From Gonapodya sp. JEL0774 (Eukaryota; Monoblepharomycota; Monoblepharidomycetes; Monoblepharidales; Gonapodyaceae): DNA of 56,852 nucleotides. Both the position numbers and the translations under genes were made by a program. Position 1 is the first letter of the stretch, and each line of letters opens with the position of its first letter. The stretch covers positions 1 to 56,852 of the forward strand of contig JADIIX010000142.1 in NCBI GenBank assembly GCA_027604505.1, in the 5' to 3' direction. A model generated the notes under the pieces. That model made no database searches and was not told the origin of the DNA. It saw only the letters and a list, made by a program, of their open reading frames with translations. This document shows positions 1 through 9,776 of this stretch, piece by piece.

Positions 1-497
1 CAATCAAGTACCAGCGGTGCGCAGTTTTCTGTCAAAGGAAGTCTGCATATCCTCCGTTGGTCCTAGTAGTCATACAAGTTTTGTACGTCTAAAAACGATT
101 CGGAATGTGTGTTGAAAGATGATCGGAGTGGCAAGGGGAGCGCGGAAACGGCATTTTCATGACTTTTGAATTACCGCAGAAGCGGTGATGCGGAGAAACT
201 GTGGCAATTTGAATTTATATTCGTTCTGGTCCAGGAAATGGGGAGAATCCAAGAAGGGGGACCCCTCCTTCCAACATGTAATGACCGGCATTCTTTGTGC
301 GTACTCAAAGAAGCGGGACCCTCCCTCTGGACTGAATGTCCCGTTTCATGACTTTTGTCGGCAGGGAACGGCCAACCATTTTCCCGATTCAATTTCTCGA
401 AACTCATTATCCTTCACCTTCACGGCCAGTTTCTGACGCGAAGCACATCAATCGCGCTTCTGCCATCGCTCTTTCATCTCTGTTCGCCGCCATATAA
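1..497. other. Intergenic, left edge
   Basis: No supportable gene is seen. A 21-codon open frame from base 1 to a TAG at 64-66 could be the tail of a gene lying outside the window, but it is too short to call. A TATAAA-like string (493-498) lies directly against the start codon of the next gene. Confidence 0.4.
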
Positions 498-1833
498 ATG
501 TCGGTTGTCAGGTGTGTCACAGATATGTTCACTCCCAGTCCTCAACTATTGCTACTGCCTGCTCATGGAAACTGAAACATCGTGACCAGCAAGCCCATCG
601 TTGCTTCAGGCACGGTGGCATTAGCCTACCTCCGTCTTCTCCAACTCGCGAAGGGACGAAACTCGGCCAAACGATTCCCGACTCTGCCCAACTTTGATGT
701 CTCACCTCTTCTCCAAGTCCTGGCACTGGACGTGGGGATTCAGGCGGGTGGGCTGGTGCGACTGGGACCGTGGCTTTTCGAGAGTGTTCACCAAACTCTC
801 CAACAGCATGTTTCTTAGTTGCTAACGTTTTTAAGACCGAGCTGGTACGAGCCTCGAGCTCGCCACCATTTTAGATACAATCATGTACTGACCTCTTCAT
901 TTAATCTCTGTCACTCACCGCCAGTTCTTCGACTTTTCGGGCAGTCTCACATATCTCGCGTGCATTGCGTGGTCGCTCCTCTCCCGCCCTGCTGCTCCGA
1001 GTGAGAGACAAGTAATCACAAGTGCTATGGGATCTATGTGGGCCTCGAGACTGGGAACGTACTTGCTGGAGAGAATATTGAAGCATGGCAAGGATGAAAG
1101 GGTACGTGGCTTCGGCCAAAAACTCATGCGAATCCTGCCCGAGAAGCGGCAGAGAATTCAGTCATCTGAGTGCTTCTGTCATTTACATTTAGTTTGACAA
1201 AATTAAGCACAACCTGCCTCTCTTCGCCTTCACCTGGGGAATGCAAGCCATATGGATCTTCCTAGTTGGATCTCCGATCTATTTATTAAATTCAATTCCT
1301 GTGGACCAACAACCCCCGACGACAACAGTGGATATCGTCGGGAGGGTCCTTTGGGTGGTCGGTTTTGTGATGGAGGTCAGTCAACAAGTTCGTTTTCGAA
1401 AACGGGCGTGGCTCATGTTGCCTGTTGTCAGACCCTCGCTGATATCCAAAAGAACAACTTCAAGCTTACAAACCCCAACTCACACGGCCCTCGCAACGGG
1501 TTATTTGCGGTTTCCAGACATCCCAATTACGTCGGCGAGGTCCTTCTGTGGAGCGGTAAGCGAGAATCTACGTATTTCTGCCAGCAGTTACAAATTTGCT
1601 CCGTTCTTTGGAACACATTACTCCAAAAAGGCATAGCCCTCTCTGCCTCCCCCGCCTTCAACAAATCCGTTCATTATGTTACTTTCATCTCCCCCCTGTT
1701 CTCGTACTATATCTTACGTAACTTATCCGGAGTGCCCATGGTCGAAAAGAGCTGGGCCAAACGTTACGCGGCGGACGCGGGCTACAAGACGTGGATGGAG
1801 ACTACTCCAATTTTTTGGCCCAGGTTTTGGTAG
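498..1833 (+). CDS. DUF1295-family membrane reductase (steroid 5-alpha-reductase-like), six exons
   Basis: Probable exons are 498-511, 590-809, 925-1101, 1193-1375, 1432-1555 and 1631-1833; all phases agree and give 306 residues. The protein is strongly hydrophobic. It carries the family signature ASRLGTYLLERILKHGKDER followed by FDKIKHNLPLFAF, then ADIQKNNFK, the SRHPNYVGEVLLW motif and a C-terminal VEKSWAKRYA...TPIFWPRFW. These are the hallmarks of DUF1295, a multi-pass family related to 3-oxo-5-alpha-steroid 4-dehydrogenases and isoprenylcysteine methyltransferases; the HPNY region is thought to bind NADPH or another cofactor. The substrate is not predictable. The 14-nt first exon (ATG plus 11 nt) is chosen because it joins the next exon in phase; upstream of 590 the second exon's frame is closed by a stop at 573. 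The donor of the second intron (gtttct at 810) is weak, so that boundary is least certain. Confidence 0.85.
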
Positions 1834-1938
1834 GCGTGAGAATGGAAGAGAGAGTCATTGTTGAATATTTAGGGGTACAAAACAGAAAGGTTGACAACAG
1901 ACACAATAATCGCCACACAAAATTCACACCTTCCAGTA

Positions 1939-2473
1939 ATGCGGCGCCTGCTACCAGTTCCACACGTTCCACGATTTATGCCCGTTGGGCTTTCCCATTT
2001 CCCTGCCGCATCGGTTTTCGTCCGCATCCGCTTTGCCCATACTCTTCCGAACTTCGACCCTCCAAAAAAGGTCGCTCCTGTCAAAGTGTCCGAGCTGAGA
2101 TTGGTGAGAGGACAACGCTGCTCGATGGGGGACGGTGTCGAGACTCCAGAGCTTATCATCGCTGTGTTTTGTCATTGGGGAGACTCTTGACAGATTGGAG
2201 GACGCGACACTAAAAGTGAGGATGATACTCCTCCCCTCTTTCTTAGTTTGCTAAGACTAAAAGACTCGCTGATTCTGTGCTCGTGGTCTCCTCCTCCTCC
2301 TTCCACCGGGCAAACGCTGTAAGGCGGTGGAACAACACGATTTGCTTAAGCAAGCACTCGACAGACACGTCGCGCTTCTTGGGCATATTGCGAACGCTAT
2401 GGATGGGAGGGCTTCGAGGGTTGAGGCTGCGAGGGAGAGCAGGAGGCGGAGAAGGGGAGGGAAGAGGGAATGA
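1939..2473 (+). CDS. Small hypothetical protein, probably mitochondrial, three exons
   Basis: I do not recognise this family. Exons 1939-2103, 2183-2215 and 2351-2473 join in phase 0 at every junction and give about 106 residues. The N-terminus (MRRLLPVPHVPRFMP...) is rich in Arg and hydrophobic residues with almost no acids, like a mitochondrial targeting peptide. The middle and end (LDRLEDATLK, then ALDRHVALLGHIANAM) look helical, possibly coiled coil, and the tail is very basic (RRRRRGGKRE). It lies between the DUF1295 gene and RAD18 on the same strand. It could also be a spurious assembly of short open stretches; the support is phase agreement at two introns and the compositional fit. Confidence 0.45.
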
Positions 2474-2937
2474 TGATTATCGTGCCACCAAACATGGGGA
2501 GAGCTGGATCGGACAACAGTCGCGTATATCCCCGTGGCTTCCCGTGTTGCTCAACAACTCCACTATGCATTTCGAAACGGCTGGCACCCCACTCGCCCCT
2601 TTCCTGGACCGCTTCCTGGTTTCAAACTACCCCTTCACCACCACTGTTCTATCCACTTGAACAACTACACTTCGTACCACTACCATATCATGAACAGATG
2701 ATTGGACGATGAAGATGTTTTTATCGATTTCTGTACTGTATTATACCAACTCGGTGGAGACATCCCCGTGAAGATTCTATGTAACAGTGTAATAGAAATA
2801 ACATGTGACATTGTGTTGTGGAAGTGCATGAAGAAATTGGAGGAAAGGATCTCGAAACTATGAGTGCGAGACATTGATTCAGTCGCCGCCGTCTGGTGGA
2901 CCGAAACCGTCTTCGCATTGGCCATTGCGAAAATCCG
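2474..2937. other. Intergenic between small mitochondrial-like gene and RAD18
   Basis: No gene seen on either strand. It probably holds the 3' UTR of the upstream gene and the promoter of RAD18, but I can point to no specific element. Confidence 0.4.
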
Positions 2938-5480
2938 ATGTACAACGCGCGACCGCCGCCTGCCAAACGGCGACGATTGTCTGGATTTAACAACTGTAGT
3001 GATGATCAGTTGGCTGCTTCTCAACCTCGTTGCGTTGGTCAGCTTGACCTCTTGCTCCAATGCCCTGTTTGCACCGGCCCTTACTCAGAATACCCCCCAC
3101 TGACCGCCAGCGGATGCGGACACGTGGCTTGCTCGCTGTGTGTAAGACGCCATGTTGCCGAACGTGGGGAGTGCGTCGCGTGCAGGCAGAGCACTCTCGA
3201 GAGCTCGCTCAAAGTTGACAGAGCGTTGGCAGACGTCGCTCAAGCATGGTGGGGCAGTGGTAGAAAGGAGGTGATGGCTATGGCGGCAACGGCGCAGGAA
3301 CTGGTTGCGGCTCTGGAGCAAGAGCGGGAGAAATCGAGTTCTAACGTAAACTCACCAGCACCCCATGCACCCTCTGGCATCGCGGACGTGATTGACCTCA
3401 ACGCATCTGGGAAGAAAGCTGTAGAGGAACCCATTCAACCGCTTCGACGTGAGTGTTGGCGGCCATTCCACCCATCCCCTTTCTCTGGGTCGAAACAGTT
3501 ACTCACAACTTCCTCACAGCCTCCGATAAAGTCTCTTGCCCCCTTTGCACCTCACTCGTTCGCTTTGCACGGCTCAATGCTCACATTGACGCTGGGTGTT
3601 TACCTTCTCCACCCGATCTCCATGCACTTGTGCCCACTAAGGAGTTGTCGGGGTGGCCCCGGTTTTTTAAGAGAGATGTCACGCCAAGTGGATCTGAGAC
3701 TGCGGCTGGTGGAACAGTGACAGGAAAAAGCAGCATTGGCGAACAGCCTGCTGCCATTCCGCCTGCACAGATCAAACGGAAATCGAATCCCACGACAGTC
3801 TCCACCACCAGCGCTCCCACTTTCAGGATTCACACATCAGCACCCAACCGCGACTCAGATGACAATACTCCTTTCGATGTTGATTCGGCATCTCATTCCC
3901 CACATTCTCCCAATCATTTGCAACACTGCGTTGCACCACCACAGACTTGCGTAGTGGATGTGGACTCACTGGGCCTCTCTTCACCCTCTCAGTCACATCG
4001 ACCATCCCCCGCATCCTCAACTCGTCCCACCTCATCTTACTTCTCAAATTCACGGTTGGTCTGCTCTCCCAGTTCCCATTTAGTTTTGCGTCTTCCTAAG
4101 ATTTCCATTCTTTCCTCGTCTGATTTTCCTTGCCGACGTCAAAGCCCAGCACCCGTCCCTCCACGCCGTCTTCCACCGCCTGTCCTCTCCCTCCTTACCG
4201 CTCCACAGCTCCGTGCCCACCTCCGTCGGCACGGGCTTCCCTTAGACGGCACAAAATCTCAGCAAGGACGACGCCTAGTGGAGTTTGTAACAAGATGGAA
4301 TGCGGAATGTGATAGGGGGGTACATAGGGGCCGACGCAAACTCGTGGAAGAAGTCTCTGCGTGGGAGCGGGCGATTTCAGCGAGCTCGGGGGGCGGCGCG
4401 AGTGGAAACGCGGGTGTGGGAGCGAGTAGCGGAGTTTGTGCGACGGCGGGTGTGATACAGTCTGCCGGCCAAGAAGGCAACGGACCCGATCCTGGCACCA
4501 CACTTGTCGCAATCTCCACTTTCAATCGCAACCGTGAGCGGGCACTAATGGACCCCCGGTCCGCGCAGTTTGACGCAGCACTGTGGATGCACACGTACAA
4601 GGAAGAATTTGAAGAGTTGGTGGAGAAAGCGAGACAGACATTTGTTCAAGGAAAAGCGTCGACCCAGAGTGGTAGTACGACGAAGTATAAAGAAAGAGCT
4701 AATGATGGGACTAGAGGCAAACTCGGTGAACCGGCTGGGAATGAATATGTGGATGAAACAATCATGAGAAAGTCCAGCGATGTGTTGGATGGAAGGCATC
4801 ACCCGGGTGTAAGCGAAGAGTCCATTTCGCTTGATATGCACGAGGACTTAAAGGAGGGCAAAATGGAGGGCGAAGACGAGAGTGAATATGGAGACGAAAA
4901 TGGTGCCAATGAATCGAACGGACTCGACCAAGTGGATTTCGGAGAAGATACCGCCGAAAACAGAGATGGAACCTGTGAAGAAGTATGCACCGAGGATGAG
5001 ACAACAGATGGATGCGACAGCAGTGACAACTATCCCAAGGGTGATGGAGAAAATGACGAAGTCATGTCCGACCAAGATGAGGGTGCGGAAGGACCCGCAT
5101 TTGGTGGACAAGGGCGGTCGTTTTCGAAGTGGAGGCCAGACGAAGATGATGATATTCAAGGCAATGCCGGCGAGTGGAGTTTGAGTGGCCGTGCCACCGT
5201 TGGAATTGGTCATGGGTTCAATGCAGATGTTGACGGGATTGAGAACACGAGTGGAGCATTCAACGGTAGCGGAAGATGGGACAGCGCAGCACGACCGCGA
5301 GTGCTGGAGGAGAGCCAATTGTGTAACGCTAATAGCGCCGGTGCTGGGAGGTTTGTTGGTGCTGTGGGCGGGCCGGGGTCCAGAGTCCATGAGAGTTTAG
5401 GAATCACCGTTGCAAACCATTCGGAGCGTGGTTTAGCATTCAAGGATAAAATTCGCAAGTCCTTTTTCGGTGTAGGTTAG
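2938..5480 (+). CDS. RAD18: RAD18-type E3 ubiquitin ligase (RING, UBZ4, SAP)
   Basis: Two exons, 2938-3448 and 3520-5480 (71-nt intron), encode about 823 residues. The domain order identifies RAD18, the postreplication-repair ligase that monoubiquitinates PCNA with Rad6. A C3HC4 RING has ligands C42, C45, C60, H62, C65, C68, C79 and C82. A UBZ4 ubiquitin-binding zinc finger follows at C177, C180, H192 and C197 (CPLC...LNAHIDAGC), and a SAP DNA-binding motif lies at about residues 395-435 (LLTAPQLRAHLRRHGLPLDG). Known fungal RAD18 proteins are roughly 400-500 residues. The extra length here is Ser/Pro/Thr-rich sequence between UBZ and SAP, plus a long acidic Asp/Glu/Gly tail after about residue 570. 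The start is the first ATG in frame. The intron falls directly before the UBZ finger. The Rad6-binding segment expected after SAP was not pinned down. Confidence 0.9.
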
Positions 5481-5825
5481 AGCTTGACAAATACATGGAG
5501 CGGGACCTGAGATACCCCATGTTTTTTTGATGAAAGCCCACGAAACACATACAAAATATTTCAGGTCATTACCGTTGCATCGTGTCACTGGTAGAACATA
5601 TGTTTATGTTGAGTGCTCACAGGCTCAAACCATACCATAAGCCTGTGGACTGCTCAAAGAAATATGTCCCTCGAACTCCCAGTGCCTTTGCCGCCTACCG
5701 CTACCAGTGTTCTCCAGTTCGAGTTAATCACTCCACTTATTGAACCACGCCCGCAACCAGGGTCGATACCATCCCGCCTCCACCATGCAACGAGACTGTC
5801 AACAGCTCCAGACAACACGCCGAAA
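5481..5825. other. Convergent intergenic region between RAD18 and COX10
   Basis: The 3' ends of RAD18 (+) and COX10 (-) face each other here. No gene is seen. The region presumably holds both terminators, but no clear signal was identified. Confidence 0.4.
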
Positions 5826-7364
5826 TTAGCGGATGAATGTTCCCCCCAATGAGCGGCTCCCCTCAGTCTCAGTCGCAGCAATTTCCATTTGCAACGTCAG
5901 TGGAAGGGTCTCATTCTCGTCTGCTGAACCGCTGTACGCGTCAATCTTGTCCGGCTTATGAACCATCATGAGCGCTAGAATGAATAAGAGGTGGAATAAG
6001 CTCCCGAAGAAAAGTTTGCGGGCCGTTTTTTCATCAGCGTGACGATGGAATCGATAAGCTAGGTAAAGCAGTGCGCCATTGGGAACAGTGGAAGTGACTG
6101 CATAGAGGGGACCGACCACCCCTGTGAAGGGTGCTGCCCATCCAATGAGTAACAGTGCTATCGAGTGACGAAGTGCAACACGGGTGGTAAGGTCTGGGTC
6201 GGTAACAGCCATCATACGATACCCTGCTTTGGAGTAGTCAGGGACCAGATTCCATGAGAGTCCATTGAAATGCGGGAATTGCCAGGAGTACAGGGTCGCA
6301 GCGAGCACCCACGGTGCAAAAGAGGTGGTTAAGGAAGTAGGATCTGCCGCGAGGTATCCCATGACGGGTGGAATGGCCCCGACAACGGCGCCAATCCAAG
6401 TGTTGGAAATATGAACCCTCTTCAATGGGGTGTAAATTGCGGCATAAAGTGCAATGTTGAGTGCGCCGAGGACGGCAACCGGGGCGTTGACGAAGTAGAA
6501 GAGCACGGACGTGCCGCAAAATGCAGCAGAGACTCCAAAGAGCCATGCGTGCACGGGAGATACTGTGTGGCGAACAAGAGGGCGGGTTCGCGTACGGCGC
6601 ATTTGTGCATCAAAAGGGGATTCAGCCCATTGGTTGAAGGAATTTGCTGAGGCCACACAGAGAGAGGTGCCGAGGGTACACCAGAACAAAGTTGGTAAGG
6701 AGGCAGCAGTGGGTGCGAGGGCGTAGCCGCAGGCTGCGGTGAGAACGACGTAGAGGGCGAGACCAGCTTTGGAGAGGGAGCTATACACGGAGAGCGAGAA
6801 TGTAGGGGGAGGGGACCAGCGGAGGGGCTGCGTCGCAGTGGGAGTGCCGATAGGAACTCCGGAGGAGCCAGTGTTGGCCGCAGTGTCGGTCTGAAGAGAA
6901 GCGAATTCAGACTTTGTAGTAGATAAGGCAGATGGAGCAGCTGAAGTAGGGGATTGAGGGTGGGTTTGGCTTGTGATTTCATTTAAGTGCTGCTTGCCCC
7001 ACTGTTGCGCTTGTTTCGGAGAGTTTGCCGCTACAAGAGATGTTTGCCGAGAACTGAGCCACACAGATAGTGGCCGATTCAATCGAGAGATATGGAATGT
7101 CTGTGCTTGTCGGCATGCGTTTGTATTGAGCGGGGGCCGAATTTGCATCGTCCAGTCGCAACGTGGTCCCACTCCCAAACTTCTGCTCCGGACAAGCAAC
7201 AATGGCCACCCCGTCATCCCATAATCGTCAGTAGAGAGCACTGACCGTGTACAGATTGTTCGATTTCGTCCCGGTTGGGCGATCGCTGGGATATTTGCAA
7301 CTCCTTTGACCCATCTTGGATACGCCTTCATCCACGTCTGCACACTTGCCATGCGAGCAGACAT
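5826..7364 (-). CDS. COX10: Protoheme IX farnesyltransferase, mitochondrial (heme O synthase)
   Basis: A single open frame gives 512 residues. COX10 farnesylates heme B to heme O in the mitochondrial inner membrane, the first step towards the heme A of cytochrome c oxidase. The protein has a long Ser/Thr/Arg-rich N-terminus suited to mitochondrial import, then a UbiA-type prenyltransferase domain from about residue 205. The prenyl-diphosphate site is visible as NQWAESPFDAQMRRTRTRP, and the second conserved loop as YTPLKRVHISNTWIGAVVGA followed by IPPVMGY. Several hydrophobic helices follow, ending in LFFGSLFHLLFILALMM and a hydrophilic tail. The start is the outermost ATG. Part of the N-terminal region (around 7000-7250) reads less like protein and a short intron there cannot be excluded, although the frame stays open. 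Confidence 0.92.
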   Translation of the reverse strand: MSARMASVQTWMKAYPRWVKGVANIPAIAQPGRNRTICTRSVLSTDDYGMTGWPLLLVRSRSLGVGPRCDWTMQIRPPLNTNACRQAQTFHISRLNRPLSVWLSSRQTSLVAANSPKQAQQWGKQHLNEITSQTHPQSPTSAAPSALSTTKSEFASLQTDTAANTGSSGVPIGTPTATQPLRWSPPPTFSLSVYSSLSKAGLALYVVLTAACGYALAPTAASLPTLFWCTLGTSLCVASANSFNQWAESPFDAQMRRTRTRPLVRHTVSPVHAWLFGVSAAFCGTSVLFYFVNAPVAVLGALNIALYAAIYTPLKRVHISNTWIGAVVGAIPPVMGYLAADPTSLTTSFAPWVLAATLYSWQFPHFNGLSWNLVPDYSKAGYRMMAVTDPDLTTRVALRHSIALLLIGWAAPFTGVVGPLYAVTSTVPNGALLYLAYRFHRHADEKTARKLFFGSLFHLLFILALMMVHKPDKIDAYSGSADENETLPLTLQMEIAATETEGSRSLGGTFIR

Positions 7365-7803
7365 TGTTGAACCCAGCTGCTGCGTTTTCTGCTTTTCTGC
7401 CCGACCAGCCGTCTCTGTCTGTTTCCGCGAACGATGGTGTTTGGAAAACGTTTTTGGTTCTGTGAGTCACAGGCAGAAGCAGTAGAAGTCTGTGCTTATC
7501 AAAAGGAACCCATGGCTGATCCCCAGCAACACTTAGCAACTTATAGACGGGCATTCCGTACCGTTAACTGGACGACGGTAGAGGACCATCTTCCCTTCAC
7601 CCACCAAGTCCATGTATTTACTTGTGCTGCTGGAGCATCCAGAGGAAGTAGTAGTCACAGACGTTCATACATTCGCAGAAGAAATCGTGATTACTTGAAA
7701 TTGAGACATATAGAGTTTAAGTCAAACAACAATAAGTACTAATAATGTTTTTCGACTTGTGCCTTGCAGCCCACTGTGAGCTCACGGTTCCCGACCGTGT
7801 GAT
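7365..7803. other. Intergenic upstream of COX10
   Basis: This holds the COX10 upstream region and the 3' side of the TMEM198-like gene, both on the minus strand. A 102-codon plus-strand frame at 7434-7742 has no recognisable domain and is not called. Confidence 0.4.
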
Positions 7804-9366
7804 TTACTGCCTATACTTTTTGCTGCCTCTGATGGCGTTGGGTCCGAATCTCAACGGATCCCACAACTTGTACTGCAACAAGAATCCGACCAAGGCGAAA
7901 ACGGCAGAGCCCACCAGCATACCGACTTTCAGGCGGCGGAACGAGAGACGTCAACGAAAATGCCAATGTGCAGCGTCACTTCGATCAGGAATGAGTACTC
8001 ACTAAGTTGGTTCGTGAGCTGGTAGGAAATAGTTCCGCCTGCTGCGAAGTTCATCCACGACTGCAAAAGCTGGTAGAATCCCGTTTGGGCGAAGAAACTA
8101 GGCGGAGGTACATAACGATAACTTGAAGTTGGAGATATGCGAACCCACGGAAAGCACTTACTCGATACCCGTGAACGCTGCCAATGATCCCGCAATGGCA
8201 GATGCAAGGATAATGATAAAACGCTCGAAGAAAATGGCAGCGATGGCGCCAATAATGCTCATCTGCGAAAAGAGGATCAGTGAATAGCCAAGAAAACAGG
8301 TGAGTATCAACGATAAAACGAAGTTGATTGCCTCCAGAACAAATTATACAAACCAAAACCAAGAAAATGGCGAATCCGGTTGGGTATGGCAAGAGGCCAC
8401 CTGTCTTCAATCCCTGAATGAAGAATGCCAGGCATGCTCCTCCGAGTGCACCCAATATTGAGATAGCAACGTTCCACAAGAACCATCCGAAGATACCGCC
8501 CAGGATTCCCGCTACGATCATGATAATAAGATAAAACGCTTCACGGGAAAGAGAGCCAATGGCGTATCCAGTTGAAGGCTCCACATTAACTAGAATTAAG
8601 TCTGCCATGGGGAACAATATGTTGAATGTTCAAGGGCAAACAAATCTGCTGTGTTGTGTCGGCACTCACACGCTATCGCTCCAAAGAACAAAGCTCCGGT
8701 AAAGAACATAACGATACGGAAGAGACGGTACCCGAAAAAGACAAAGAGCTGTGATGGAAAAGGGTGAATGATGTGAGAAAACATTCCGCGGTTAATTGTG
8801 CAGTTCGAAATGTTTTCAATCTGACAGACACTGGACCGGACAAAGACTATAGGAGGGGATCATCCAGGCGATTAACCCTAGCATCCACGTTCTGATTAAA
8901 GTAAAGTGGATCGCTAGGCCAATGGATCACAAGCACGGGGCACGAGGATTTGAAACCACCGAACTTAGATAGTCCGTGGTTCGAAGCCCCCGAAGTCAGA
9001 CCGTCTGTTCGGTAAACCAAGGGTCACGATAACCCGTAAGCAAATCCGTGCTAAATCGTGCTTGTCTCTCATTCTGTGGGATCTTGCTGCTCCGCGAACG
9101 GTATTGCGCTCGCTTCGAGAGTAACGGTTAGCACTCACAATTCCAATGACAATTAGCAGGATTGCCATGACGTAGTTCGTAGGCCCGCTACTGTTGGCAA
9201 AAATAACTGCGAGACCTTTGGCGCCGTTTCCTATTGTCTGTCCAACTTGACCGACCGTCTGGCCAACATCTACCGCAGATGCCATGGATATTAAGGTGGA
9301 GAGCAAGAGTAAGAAAGTCGGCAAGTAGCATCTCGAAACAGATCCCGATAAAATGAGGCGAGCCAT
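7804..9366 (-). CDS. TMEM198/DUF4203-like multi-pass membrane protein, six exons
   Basis: Exons on the minus strand are 9366-9139, 8748-8670, 8601-8354, 8262-8162, 8097-8003 and 7925-7804, all in phase, giving 290 residues. Residues 1-31 look like a signal peptide (a hydrophobic LPTFLLLLSTLISMASA stretch). A luminal segment follows (DVGQTVGQVGQTIG), then about seven hydrophobic helices. The diagnostic DUF4203 motif is FFGYRLFRIVMFFTGALFFG, with NVEPSTGYAIG and GWFLWNVAISILGALGGACL downstream. In animals TMEM198 promotes Wnt signalling, but for fungal relatives the role is unknown, so none is assigned. The first intron (8749-9138, 390 nt) is several times longer than the others. It sits between the signal segment and the first core helix, and the splice is supported by the family pattern of a helix running directly into FFGYRLF. 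Confidence 0.82.
8749..9138 (-). other. Unusually long intron of the TMEM198-like gene
   Basis: The ends are canonical (gtgagt...cacag on the minus strand). Inside is a hairpin on the plus strand with arms at about 8952-8959 (gaaaccac) and 8976-8982 (gtggttc), plus a perfect Pol III B-box-like string (ggttcgaagcc, 8978-8988). No cloverleaf could be drawn around it. Confidence 0.5.
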
Positions 9367-9776
9367 GTTGTGGGTATGCAGGTCTCGCCGAAGATTCGGT
9401 TTATATGTGTGAGCAAAAAGCGTCACAGTGACCAATTCCCTCATGAGGCGTGGTTCTGTGTCCTTTTTGGTAACCTCAGCAAGGATAATATGCACGTGAT
9501 GCAAACAGATAATTAACACACAGGGTACATACATACATAGCTAGAAGGATTATTCGTGGATAGAGGTATGCGACAGGGAAAGAAAGATATTCATAATCTC
9601 CGACGCTTTCACAAACCAGGAACATGCGACCACATCTCACAAAACGGTGCAAATTCCCGGCTATGTATGGTTGTATTCGATGTTCACTTGACGTTATTTA
9701 ACGAGTCTGGTAGAGTTTCGTTTGTGGTTTTCACAGGACCGGGCACACCACTGTCAGCAAGTAAAACAACAACAAC
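9367..9776. promoter_or_regulatory. Divergent promoter region between TMEM198-like gene and eIF4E
   Basis: This 410-nt stretch separates two divergently transcribed genes and must carry both upstream control regions. No specific element is identified. CA- and AAC-rich sequence precedes the eIF4E start codon. Confidence 0.45.

Noticed and set aside
1-66. Open frame of 21 codons ending at TAG 64-66, possible last exon of a gene cut by the window edge
   Set aside because: Too short to distinguish from chance and no family resemblance.
4848-5390. 180-codon minus-strand frame with hydrophobic character
   Set aside because: Shadow of the acidic RAD18 tail; antisense of Asp/Glu codons yields Leu/Phe/Ile/Val-like residues.
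7434-7742. 102-codon plus-strand frame upstream of COX10
   Set aside because: No motif; overlaps the probable COX10 5' region; composition unlike neighbouring genes.
8900-9010. Possible tRNA around the ggttcgaagcc string
   Set aside because: Neither strand gives pairing acceptor and anticodon stems; the T stem matches in only three of five pairs.
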